40,153 nt of DNA, from assembly GCF_002532535.1 (NCBI RefSeq), contig NZ_NQWI01000043.1, positions 1 through 40,153 of the forward strand. The letters are read 5' to 3'. This document shows positions 14,410 through 23,800 of the stretch, one piece after another. The stretch is from Candidatus Viridilinea mediisalina (lineage in GTDB: Bacteria; Chloroflexota; Chloroflexia; Chloroflexales; Chloroflexaceae). Both the position numbers and the translations under genes were made by a program. The first letter of the stretch is position 1; every line of letters starts with the position of its first letter. Below the pieces are notes generated by a model. It had not been told where the DNA came from and did no database searches. It was given only the letters and a program-made list of their open reading frames with translations.

Positions 14410-16461
14410 ATGTCCAATTCTCCCTCTCCACCCAATCAGGATCAGAGCCTCGCGCTCCATGCTGACCTGCTCTACCGCTTTGCGCTGGCGCTGACGAGCG
14501 ACGCGCAGGCTGCCGAGCGGGTGGTGCGGGCGTTGGCTGTGACGCTGCCGCCTGGCCCTCACGATGAGACGACGCTGCTTGCGGCGTTGCTGCAAGCGGC
14601 ACGGCGCTATGAGCAGGGCCGCAAGGGCCGCCGTGGGCCTGCACAGCGCCCCTTTGCGCCCTTCAATCTGCATGCGCTCACGCTGGAGCAGCGGGCTGCG
14701 CTGGTGGCCTATCTACTGTTGGGCTTTGACAGCGCCCGCTTGGCCCGGCTGTTGGATCTGCCACGAGAGGCTGCCCAAGCGACCCTGATTGACGCCGTGC
14801 GTGCCCTTGGCCCCGCAGCAGGCCAAGCGCTCACCGACCGCGTGAGTGGTGCGGAGTGCCAGGGGGTGCGTCATCTCAGCATTGATCCGGTGGTTGGTTC
14901 GCGCCAAAGCAGTGCGGCCCGTGGCCACCTTGCTGCTTGTGGCCACTGTCGCGTCTTTGATCAGGCTTGGCTGGCGATTACCCAGGCGGTCGAGACGGTA
15001 TTGCGCGATGCGCTGCGTGAGCAGCGTATGCCCGCAGGGTTGCTTGCTCGGCTGCAGAAGCGTCAACGCAAGCCGCGCTCGTGGGCGTGGCTCCGTCATA
15101 CCCTTGCCCCCGCGTTTGTGTTGGTACTCATTGCCAGCTTGGTGCTGCCCGGCTTTCTCGATGAACCAGTCAGTGTGGTCGAGCGCAGCGCCAGTGCTGC
15201 CGCCGATCCGATTGCGATCCTTGATCAAGCGCTGGCCCGCCATGCCAATCCGCCCCAACGCAACGGTATCTGGTATGCGCGCTACGAGACGCTCTGGTAT
15301 TTTGCCGAGGATCTCTTTGCACCTTTGGTGGCCGAAGTCTGGCTCGATCCCAACAACCCCGCTCGCCACCGGCTCCAGTTCAGCCACCGCGACGGTGGTG
15401 CGCCCTACGAGTTGCAGTTGGGTGACGGTGAGCGTCGGCTCAACTATGCGCTTGATATTGCCTATGCGCCTGCGCTCTACGGTGGGCTGCCCGTACATGT
15501 CCGTACCGGCGAACCTGCGTTGAGTAGTCAATTGCTCGATGCGACCCAGCAGCAGCAGGCCCGCGATGCACGGCTCGCCAGTGGCCCATGGACGCTTGCG
15601 ACCACCTATTTACAACAGGCGCGGGAGGCCAGCGATCTGCGTCTGCTTGGGCGGCAACGCGACGAGCGACGCACCCTGCAAATTCTCAGTTTTTCGCTGC
15701 TGAGTCCGCTTGGCTTCCCTGCCGATAGCCCTGCGGCCAGCAATGATCGCGTTACGGTTCTGTTAGCCATTGATAGCGACGATGGCCTGCTCTACCGCGT
15801 GACCGAACTGGTTGGCCCCAGCAGTGGCACCCAAGTCAGCCGCATCACCTGGAACCTAGTTGCAGAGGAGTGGCTTGTGGGTAGCCAGCAACTTCGTGAA
15901 GCCTTTAGCATCGAGCGGGCATGGACGGGCTTAGGCAGCTTTAGCGAAGTGCCCCCGCTGCCAAGTGCCAGCCCCGATTTTGCGCTACCACTGTTGCACA
16001 GAAGTTTGCTTGCTCTCCCCGAACGGCTGCTGGAGCCGGGAGCGCCGGCACTCTGGTTGCCCAGCCAACCGCCGCCCGGCGTTGAACGGGCGCTGCTCGT
16101 CTGGCCCAACCCGCAGATGGGCTCGCTCAGCCAGCCGCTTGGCTTGGTCTACTTGGGGGCGCAACGACGGCTGATCTTGAGCTTTAACCACGCCGCGCCG
16201 CTCACGAGCACTGCTGAAACACTCGGCCCCTGGCAGGTCAGCTTTGTAGCCGGGCGTACCGGACACTACCGTGCGACCCTGATCCGGACGCCGAGTTTTG
16301 TCACCGAGCCAAGCAATCTCGACCCAACCCTGAACATACGCCTTGATGCCTGGGGCTTTTCGCGGGCCGAACTCGCAGCCCTGATTGAGTCAATGGTTCC
16401 CGTTACGCCCGATACGCTCATGGCGCATGATGGTCTTTTTCGTTTAGAGTTGTCGCCATAG
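14410..16461 (+). CDS. Sigma-factor-like / zinc-finger anti-sigma-like / TM / extracytoplasmic domain fusion
   Basis: The protein has 683 residues. N-terminal helices (18-46, DLLYRFALALTSDAQAAERV) look like ECF sigma region 2. Residues about 88-131 (LTLEQRAALVAYLLLGFDSARLA, then LLDLPREAAQ) look like region 4. A zinc-finger anti-sigma motif follows at H173-x3-C177-x2-C180 (GHLAACGHC). One membrane helix lies near 233-252. About 430 external residues remain; I do not recognise their family. The start at ATG 14410 is preferred because the 19 codons before it are translated repeat E2 sequence, but no good ribosome site is visible. Sigma and zinc-finger assignments come from pattern only; the sigma part may be degenerate. 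Confidence 0.7.
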   Translation: MSNSPSPPNQDQSLALHADLLYRFALALTSDAQAAERVVRALAVTLPPGPHDETTLLAALLQAARRYEQGRKGRRGPAQRPFAPFNLHALTLEQRAALVAYLLLGFDSARLARLLDLPREAAQATLIDAVRALGPAAGQALTDRVSGAECQGVRHLSIDPVVGSRQSSAARGHLAACGHCRVFDQAWLAITQAVETVLRDALREQRMPAGLLARLQKRQRKPRSWAWLRHTLAPAFVLVLIASLVLPGFLDEPVSVVERSASAAADPIAILDQALARHANPPQRNGIWYARYETLWYFAEDLFAPLVAEVWLDPNNPARHRLQFSHRDGGAPYELQLGDGERRLNYALDIAYAPALYGGLPVHVRTGEPALSSQLLDATQQQQARDARLASGPWTLATTYLQQAREASDLRLLGRQRDERRTLQILSFSLLSPLGFPADSPAASNDRVTVLLAIDSDDGLLYRVTELVGPSSGTQVSRITWNLVAEEWLVGSQQLREAFSIERAWTGLGSFSEVPPLPSASPDFALPLLHRSLLALPERLLEPGAPALWLPSQPPPGVERALLVWPNPQMGSLSQPLGLVYLGAQRRLILSFNHAAPLTSTAETLGPWQVSFVAGRTGHYRATLIRTPSFVTEPSNLDPTLNIRLDAWGFSRAELAALIESMVPVTPDTLMAHDGLFRLELSP

Positions 16462-16469
16462 TCTGGAGA

Positions 16470-16521
16470 TATTCAGCGCATCCTGATGCCACAAACCTAT
16501 TTTCTATTTTCTCATTTCTGT
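16470..16521. repeat. Dispersed repeat family G, copy 2
   Basis: CATCCTGATGCC, then CAAACCTATTTT, CTATTTT and TCATTTCT, matching 2358-2410. It covers the convergent junction and encodes the last few residues of the histidine kinase. Confidence 0.7.
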
Positions 16522-18669
16522 ATCCTTCTCTACATTCGCCATCGGCAGGCTAAAGAAGAAGCTCGATCCCTGCCCCAGTTCGCTTTCGGCCCAAATTTGG
16601 CCGCCGTGCAACTCGACGATTGCTTTGGTGATGCTTAAGCCCAAGCCGGTGCCGCCGATCCGGCGGGTGTTGGTGTTATCTACGCGGTAGAAGCGCTCCC
16701 AGATGCGCGGCAGGTCGTCGGGCGCAATGCCCATGCCTTGGTCATGGATGGCGACTCTGATCCAGCGCCCAGGGGGATGTTCGGGCGGTAACTGTGTGGG
16801 CGTAGCGATAAGCATCTCTAAGGTAATCTCGCCACCCTTGGGGCTATACTTGATCGCATTGTTTAGGAGGTTGAAAATAACCTGCTTGATCTTGTCACGA
16901 TCAATCGAAACGGGTGGGAGGTTGGGCGTAACATCAAGGAGCAGCCGGTGGACAACCAGTTGGGTATTGAGTTGGGTACTTAGTTCATTGACGATGCTGT
17001 TGAGCGAATTGAGCCAGCGGTTGAGCTTGAGACGGCCCGCTTCAATCCGCGAGACACTCAAGAGGTCTTCGACCAATTTGGAGAGGCGTTCCGCTTCGTC
17101 GTAGACTGTTTTGATAAACTGGATACGTTCTTCGGGTTGAAATTCGCGGCTGAGGAGCAGTTCGGTGTAGCCTAAGATGGACGTGAGCGGTGTACGCAGC
17201 TCGTGGCTGACAATCGAGACAAACTCATTCTTGAGGCGGTCGGCTTCGCCCTCACGGGTGACATCGGTCACGACCCAGAGTCGACCACTGATACGCTTCT
17301 GGCTATCGCGGGTAGGAACCGAGAGAATATGCAGGTCTTGCACGGGATTGATCAGGCGCACCCGCAGCACAAGCGTCTCGGAGGGTAGGCGTTGGCCTTT
17401 CCTACAAAACTCAGTCACAGCCAGTGGTTCAGTCAGGCGTGGCAGCATCACTTCAATCAGGTCAAGGCCGACGTGGAACGCATCGCGGCGTTGCGGTACC
17501 TTGATGCCCCAGATGCTCGTCCAGGCAGGATTGACGCGCACCACTTTGCCATTGGTATCGAGCAGAGCGAGGCCGGTGGGCAGATTATTAAAGACCTGAC
17601 CAAGGTAATTGGCACTCTCAAGGGCATCTTGGTAGTGAAGGGTGCGGCTCAACGGCAGGGCAGCGCGGTCACAGAGCGCCCGCATAAAGGCTAGTTCCTG
17701 ATCACCAAAGGCATTGGAGCGGCTGCTACTGAGCAGCATCACAGCAACAACCCGCTCGTGGATCACAATTGGTGCTGCGAGCCCGGCCCGTGCCCCCGTG
17801 CCCCCAGGCGCTAACTCTGGTTGCAGGGTGACATCGCGCACCAACAGGGCCCGCTTCATTCGGGCGGCCTGCCCGGCCAAGCCGTGGTCCCAACTAAAGC
17901 GCTTATGCTGCTGGGCCTCTAGGCCATGCCAAGGAGTGGCGGGCAAACCCTCGGCAGTATGCAGGAGCAACTCACCCGCACTCTGGTCAACCAGCAGCAC
18001 TGCGCCAGCCTCAGCGCCAGTGGCGGCCAAAGCTTGGCGCAGCAAGAGGCTCAGCAACTCAGGCAGATTGAGCATGGTCTCAAGGCGCGCTTCAAGCTCC
18101 AGCAGATGCTGCAAGCGGGGCGGGGCCAAGGTTAGGCCGGTGGGCGTAGCACCATCGGAGGCACCAATTGGGGCTGGGGGCAGACTCTGGCCGGCTTGGG
18201 CAATCGCCACAGCCAACTGGGGCAAGAGCGCAGCCACCAGTTCGCGGCTCGTACCCTCGAGGGTACTCCTCGTTTCAGCGCGCAGTTCAAGCAGGCCCCA
18301 GAGGCGGCGATCCCAGCGAATGGGGGCACCCAAATAGGCGGCCTGCACCACTGGCAGATGCTCACCCGCCGCTGCCGGATTACTCACCGCGATTTGGCGT
18401 AGCACCAATGCCCCATCAAGCGCCACGCGGCGCGACAGGCTATCGTCCCAGGGATAGGGCCAGCCATCAGCCGAATAGAACTGCTGGCGTTCGGTCTTTG
18501 GTTGTGCGCCTTGGAGCCAACAGATCAAGCGGGCATCACGAAAATGCACCACCGGGCGCAACAGTTCAAAGAGACGCTGGATGCGCTGCTCTAGGGGCAA
18601 CGTGGCATGGAGGATGCGTGTTGCCTCACCAAGCAGCGCAAGCAATTCGGTTGCGGCTACAACACTCAA
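16504..18669 (-). CDS. Soluble sensor histidine kinase (GAF-GAF-PAS-HisKA-HATPase)
   Basis: The protein has 721 residues and no membrane segment. Two GAF-like regions (about 15-165 and 190-355) are followed by a PAS domain (about 370-480, GLALLDTNGKVVRVNPAW). The HisKA phosphoacceptor is His489 (SIVSHELRTPL). The ATPase has an N box (QVIFNLLNNAIKYS), a G1 box (DQGMGIAPDD), an F box (RFYRVD) and a G2 box (GGTGLGLSI). All catalytic elements look intact. The start is TTG: GGAG lies eight bases upstream and the TTG overlaps the upstream stop as TTGA, which implies translational coupling to the glycoside hydrolase gene. No response regulator gene is adjacent. The signal is unknown. Confidence 0.9.
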   Translation of the reverse strand: MSVVAATELLALLGEATRILHATLPLEQRIQRLFELLRPVVHFRDARLICWLQGAQPKTERQQFYSADGWPYPWDDSLSRRVALDGALVLRQIAVSNPAAAGEHLPVVQAAYLGAPIRWDRRLWGLLELRAETRSTLEGTSRELVAALLPQLAVAIAQAGQSLPPAPIGASDGATPTGLTLAPPRLQHLLELEARLETMLNLPELLSLLLRQALAATGAEAGAVLLVDQSAGELLLHTAEGLPATPWHGLEAQQHKRFSWDHGLAGQAARMKRALLVRDVTLQPELAPGGTGARAGLAAPIVIHERVVAVMLLSSSRSNAFGDQELAFMRALCDRAALPLSRTLHYQDALESANYLGQVFNNLPTGLALLDTNGKVVRVNPAWTSIWGIKVPQRRDAFHVGLDLIEVMLPRLTEPLAVTEFCRKGQRLPSETLVLRVRLINPVQDLHILSVPTRDSQKRISGRLWVVTDVTREGEADRLKNEFVSIVSHELRTPLTSILGYTELLLSREFQPEERIQFIKTVYDEAERLSKLVEDLLSVSRIEAGRLKLNRWLNSLNSIVNELSTQLNTQLVVHRLLLDVTPNLPPVSIDRDKIKQVIFNLLNNAIKYSPKGGEITLEMLIATPTQLPPEHPPGRWIRVAIHDQGMGIAPDDLPRIWERFYRVDNTNTRRIGGTGLGLSITKAIVELHGGQIWAESELGQGSSFFFSLPMANVEKDTEMRK

Positions 18670-20585
18670 GGTAACAACTCCGCACCCAGCCGACTCAATT
18701 GAACACGCTGGGTTGCAGGCAGGTCGGGATGCTCTTCAAAGCGGGCACGTTCAAAATACTGTACCAAGAGCGTGCGGCCATCTTCCACCTGCTCGTGGAG
18801 TGGCTGGCTGATGGGGTAGCCAAAGCTGGCCAAGCCGCCATTACGCTCCCAATAGGCACGGAAGGGGGCACAGAGGCTCTGGCCAGTTTCGGGGAAGAAG
18901 CGGCACCCCGGCCCAGGGCCACTCACCTTTGGGAAGGCGTGCCAACTGAAGCCACGCCGCTCAAGGTACTCAACACCTAAACGACCAGCCAGCACATCAT
19001 TCGGGGGTACAAACTGGGGATGGGCTTCAAAGCGGGCACGCTCGAACCACTGAACCGTGCGCGCCTGCCCATCAGTTCCATACTCAACCTGCTCTGGGGT
19101 CAAAGGGAGGCCAAAGATCGCCAAACCACCACCCTGCTCCCAGGCACGCAAAAAGCTCCCCCGCACAACATGGCCCGTCTCGACAAAACTGCGCGCCCCG
19201 CCCGCCAATTGGCGCAGATAGACCGGCTGCTCACTGAGGGTCAAGCGTGCCTGCTGACCGCCCAGAGCCTGCTCGTTGCCATCGCGCTGAATGAGGGCAG
19301 GGGCGAAGCCGGGTCTGAGGGGCAACTCAACCGTAGGCGTGCCCCTCAGAGCCCAGAGTACATCCACACTACTCCCATCAGGCAACCCAAAGCGGTAGTG
19401 AGCCACACTGCCAGCCCGATGGGCCGCACCCAGCCCTTGGTAGTGGGCGTGCTGCAACAGGGAGACCAGCGTACCATAGGCTTGATACGCCTGCTTGGGG
19501 GTAAAATCATCATTGAGAATCGCCGCCGGGCCCCAAGGCTGCTGGCCCCCCTTAAACTTATCGCTCAACTGGAAATAGCTAACATGCTCAACGCCCGCTG
19601 CCGCCGCCAAGACAAAGGTGCGAACCATATAGTTAGCCTGCTGCGCTTCGCTCTTGGCAAACTGGGGCGCACAGGCGGCACCACAGGTACTCCAACCCAC
19701 CTCTGTAATCCAGATCGGCTTACCACCGCCACGAGCATCAATCCAACGCTGCACCAACGCCAAACGCCCCGGAATCGTCACATCATAGCGTTCACGCGGA
19801 TTAATCAGACTCGGCTCATCAGGCGCATGATCAATCAACCAAGGATGGATCGAAAGCGCATCGAAGCTATCCCAACCCGCGAGATCAACCACACGATCCA
19901 TAAACCCAGCTTCCCCCACCGCATCAAAGACATAGACCCCTCCGCTCAACACAATTGCAGTTGGATCGGCAGCCTTAATTGCCGCATAGGTCTTTTGCAG
20001 CATCTCAGCATAGGCTTCAGGGTTCGGGCGGGGCAGCCATGTATCCTCAATATCGGGTTCATTCCAGATCTCCCAGACGGCAATCCGTGGGGAGCCAGGC
20101 GCATCGCGGTAGCCATTGCCATTATAGCGTTGCACCACCTGCCCGGCCCATGCGGCGAAGGCATCCATATCCGTAGGCTCACACCAATACTCAGGCTGAT
20201 TGGTGGCACGCGCATAGGCGACACAACTCGGATCGCGGAACTGCTCTGGGGTTGTCAAGAGCATCCCAATAATCCCAATGCCCGCATCAGCGAGCATAGA
20301 GATGCGTTCATCATAGAACTGATTCGCCTCATCACGGCCCCAACAGGCCCAACAGATCTCCTCACGTGACCAACGGGCACCAATTGCCTGGGCCTGCTCC
20401 ACCAGTTGGGTCGCCTCCTCATCGGAGCGTTCGCGCCCAGTAATATACATATTCAACCCAAAGAGCCCTGGGCGGCCACTTGGTTGCAGATTGGCCGCAG
20501 CAGCAGGCTGGGGCAGCAGCAGCACGAGCAGCAGGAAGATGGTAGCGATCAGGTAGCATGGCTTGGGGGGGGGGAGGTGGGACAT
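18666..20585 (-). CDS. Secreted clan-A-type glycoside hydrolase (GH39/GH5-like) with C-terminal LGFP-like repeats
   Basis: The protein has 639 residues. A signal peptide ends in PQPAAAA. The (beta/alpha)8-type domain carries Glu176 in WEIWNEPD (acid/base) and Glu295 in WITEVGWS (nucleophile), the clan GH-A arrangement. The last about 160 residues contain two matching modules, GGLAIFGLPLTPEQV with VQWFERARFEAHP and GGLASFGYPISQPL with VQYFERARFEEHP, resembling LGFP-type wall-binding repeats. The ATG at 20585 has AAGGAG four bases upstream and is followed at once by the signal peptide; two upstream in-frame starts lack both. The substrate is not determinable. It overlaps the histidine kinase by 4 bp. 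A TACAAT at 20616-20611 on this strand is a possible -10. Confidence 0.85.
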   Translation of the reverse strand: MSHLPPPKPCYLIATIFLLLVLLLPQPAAAANLQPSGRPGLFGLNMYITGRERSDEEATQLVEQAQAIGARWSREEICWACWGRDEANQFYDERISMLADAGIGIIGMLLTTPEQFRDPSCVAYARATNQPEYWCEPTDMDAFAAWAGQVVQRYNGNGYRDAPGSPRIAVWEIWNEPDIEDTWLPRPNPEAYAEMLQKTYAAIKAADPTAIVLSGGVYVFDAVGEAGFMDRVVDLAGWDSFDALSIHPWLIDHAPDEPSLINPRERYDVTIPGRLALVQRWIDARGGGKPIWITEVGWSTCGAACAPQFAKSEAQQANYMVRTFVLAAAAGVEHVSYFQLSDKFKGGQQPWGPAAILNDDFTPKQAYQAYGTLVSLLQHAHYQGLGAAHRAGSVAHYRFGLPDGSSVDVLWALRGTPTVELPLRPGFAPALIQRDGNEQALGGQQARLTLSEQPVYLRQLAGGARSFVETGHVVRGSFLRAWEQGGGLAIFGLPLTPEQVEYGTDGQARTVQWFERARFEAHPQFVPPNDVLAGRLGVEYLERRGFSWHAFPKVSGPGPGCRFFPETGQSLCAPFRAYWERNGGLASFGYPISQPLHEQVEDGRTLLVQYFERARFEEHPDLPATQRVQLSRLGAELLP

Positions 20586-20653
20586 AGGACTCCTTAATTC
20601 AATCTGACGCATTGTAGCATGGGGCTCACTTGGCGATGAGGGATGCTTCAAGG

Positions 20654-20678
20654 AGCGCCGCCCCAACGGGGCGGCGCT
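20654..20678. repeat. Perfect 11-bp hairpin in the divergent GH/SARP region
   Basis: AGCGCCGCCCC, then AAC, then GGGGCGGCGCT. No T-run follows on either strand and both neighbouring genes point away from it, so it is not an obvious terminator. A regulatory or repeat-derived origin is possible. Confidence 0.8.
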
Positions 20679-20681
20679 ACC

Positions 20682-20709
20682 TTGTTCTTGCAGAATATAC
20701 TGCTACAAT
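20682..20709 (+). promoter_or_regulatory. Candidate promoter for the SARP-family regulator
   Basis: TTGTTC and TACAAT are separated by 16 bp. Transcription would start near 20716, leaving about 95 nt before the preferred start codon, or 14 nt before the upstream in-frame ATG at 20730. Confidence 0.4.
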
Positions 20710-20810
20710 AATGCCAATTCTTGTTGAACATGCAGCATGATCAAGCACGCGAAAACCCATTGGGACGCCCATGTTCGGCAAACCAGCTACAATCTGAAAT
20801 CGTAGAAGCG

Positions 20811-23800
20811 ATGCTTACCATTCACCTCTTCGGCCCGCCAAGGATTATGCATGGCCCGACGCCTGTGGCGCTGCCGCGTCGCCGGGTACGTGCGCTGGTC
20901 TTCTATCTGGCGGCTCAGTCTAGCCCGGTCAGCCGTGAGGCATTGTTGCAGTTGCTCTGGCCCGACCATGAGCGGACTGCCGCCCAACAGTTGCTCCGCA
21001 CGACGCTCCACGCCGCCCGGCGAGCCTTGGGGGCTGCGCTCCAGGGTGATGATCTGCTCCAGATTGACCCGGATGTTGCCGTGGATTATCGCACGCTGAT
21101 GCAACTTGTGGCTGCTGATGCACCCGCTGAGGCAGGTTTGGCAACAGCCCTTGCTGAAGCGCGCGGTAGCTTGCTCGCCGATTTTGCCCTGTCTGATGCC
21201 GAGCCCTTTTCCCTCTGGTTGGATAGTGAGCGTGAACATGCCCAGATGTTGCTGATTCGCGCTGCGGCGCGCCTCGCTCAGCTTGCTGCCGCTCGCCATG
21301 ATTATCGTGCGGCCCAGCATGCTCTGGAACGCGCCCTGCAGCTTGATCCGCTCCAAGAGGATCTGCAACGCGAAGCTATGCGCTTCCATTATCGCGCTGG
21401 CGACCGCGTGGGGGCTATTCGGCGCTATGAGCAACTCCGTGACCTGCTTGATGCTGAGTTGGGCCTTCCGCCAATGCCTGAAACCCAAGCACTCTACGAT
21501 GCGTTGATTACGGATGCGTTACCTCCGCCCTCCCCTGCGGCTCATGGGCGAACAGAAGATGAGTTCATTGACGCAGAAGAAGGCAAAGGAACGCAGAAGA
21601 CGCTGTTGCCTTCCCCCCTCTCCCACCACGCGGGAGAGGGGGCAGGGGGTGAGGGCCAGCTAGGGTCTTCCAACGCTCCTTTCCTAAAGGAAGGCAAAGG
21701 AACGCAGAAGACGCTGTTGCCTTTCCCCCTCTCCCGCCACGCGGGAGAGGGGGCAGGGGGTGAGGGCCAGCTAGGGTCTTCCAACGCTCCATTCTCCATC
21801 CCCTTTGCTGGACGTAGCGCCGAATTGGCCCGCATCGAACAGGCGCTTGCCCAAGGGCAGTTGGTGCTGATTGAGGGCGAAGCGGGTATTGGGAAGACGC
21901 GGCTCGCTCGTGAGTTACTGCTACGCGCAGAGGCTACTGGGGCTTTGATCCTCGTTGGTACGGGGCGCGAGCTTGAGCAGAATTTGCCCTACCAAGGGCT
22001 GATTACGGCGCTGCGCGGTCTTGCCGCTGCGCCGACATGGCCGCCATTGCGCCAAGCTTTACCGCTTGAAGCCCTCTGGCTGCACGAGGCAGCACGCTTA
22101 GTGCCCGAGTTGGCCCCGTCTGGCCCTACGTCCACTGCAACACCCCAGGCTGAAGAGGCGCGCCTCTGGGAAGGCGTGGCGCGGCTGCTGCTTGCGCTCA
22201 GCACCAAGGCACCGCTCTACCTGTTGCTCGATGATGCCCACTGGGCTGATGCGAGTAGTCTGGGCTTGCTAGCCTACTTGCTGCGTCGTGCCCCAGGTGC
22301 CCCGTTGCACCTGCTGCTCACGGCCCGCCCCCTTGATCCGCGTGGCCCTCTGGCGACACTGGCAACCAGCCTCACCCGTGAGGGCCGCATTGAGCGTGTG
22401 GCGCTCCAGCGCCTTGCGCCTGCGGCCACCGAGAGCCTGGCGCGCAGCGTTTGCCCGCATAATCCTGCGCCGCTCGCCGCTTGGTTGCAACACAATGCTG
22501 AGGGTAACCCCTATATCATGAGTGAGTTGCTGAACTATGCGCGCGAACAGCACCTGCTCAACGCCGACGGGCAACTTCAGCTTCCTGCTGATGCGCCGCT
22601 CGTGGTACCCCATACGGTCTATAGTCTGATCGAAGCTCGGCTTGTGCGGCTCTCTGATGCAGCGCGGCGTATCCTCGATGCGGGCGTGGCGGTTGGGCGC
22701 AACTTCGCTTTCGCCTTGGTTGCCCATACTGCGGCGTGCGCCGAAGAGGTCGCCCTCGATGCGCTTGATGAACTGCAAGCCGCCCGGCTGATTGTTGCCC
22801 AACCTGATGGGTGCTACAGTTTCGATCACAGCTTAACCATGGAGGTTGCGTATCGTCAGATGGGCCAACCGCGCTACCAGGCGCTGCAGCGGCGCGTTGC
22901 CGAATCGTTGGAACGGTTGCACCACAACGATCTCGACGCGGTCGCAGGGCTGATTGCGACCCATTTGGCTGCGGGGGGGGCCCATGAGCGGGCGGCGAGT
23001 TATGCGCTGCGGGCTGGGCAGCGGGCTGCTGCGGTGGCTGCATGGGCCGAAGCGGTTGGTTTCTACCAACAGGCGCTGCGCGGCGCTCCAGCGGCGCAAC
23101 GTTTTGAATTGCTGCTGGCGTTGGGTACGGCGTTGCACCAACAAGGTGCCAGCCAGCAAGCAGTCGAACGACTGCACGAAGCCTTGCAGGTAGCCCGGAG
23201 CCCCAACGAAAGCAACCGCGCTCGGCTGAGTTTAGCCAGCATGTTGGTGCCATTGGCGCGCTACGACGACGTGATCACTCTTGTGCGCGAGGTGGTAGCC
23301 AGTGGCGACGCGCCCGAACGCGCCCGTGCGCTCTTCCGCTGGGGCACGGCCCTTTCGCTCGCCGGAGTCAATTTGGCCGAAGCAGCCCTACGCCTGCGCG
23401 AAGCCCAACGCATCATTGTCAGCCTACCCACCCCCGATCCAGTTGCCCTCGCGCAGATCCAGTTTGAGTTGGGTGGTGTGGCCGCGCAGCAGGGTGACCT
23501 GCCTCGGTCCCTTGCGGCCTACCAAGAGGCGCTGCAGAGCGCCGATAGTGCCGATGATAGCAACAGCTACACCCTGGATGGAGCCCTCACCTGGCGCATT
23601 CTCGCCCGCAACAATCTTGCCTATCACCTGCACCTCACCGGCGATCTGGAGCGGGCAGAGCAGTATATCAAAGAAGGACGCGCCCTTGCAGAAGCGCAAG
23701 GGGTACTGGGTCTTTTACCCTATCTTCATTCCACAGCAGGCGAAATCGCCCTTGCACGCGGCGAAGTAGAACATGCCGAGACATGCTTCCAGCGTGGTTT

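Noticed and set aside
14713-15531. 272-codon open frame on the minus strand
   Set aside because: Antisense to the sigma/anti-sigma-like gene; Arg/Thr/Gly-rich shadow of a GC-rich gene in the opposite frame.
19020-20369. 449-codon open frame on the plus strand
   Set aside because: It lies wholly antisense to the glycoside hydrolase gene, which has a signal peptide, catalytic motifs and repeats. The antisense product has no recognisable pattern and no ribosome site.
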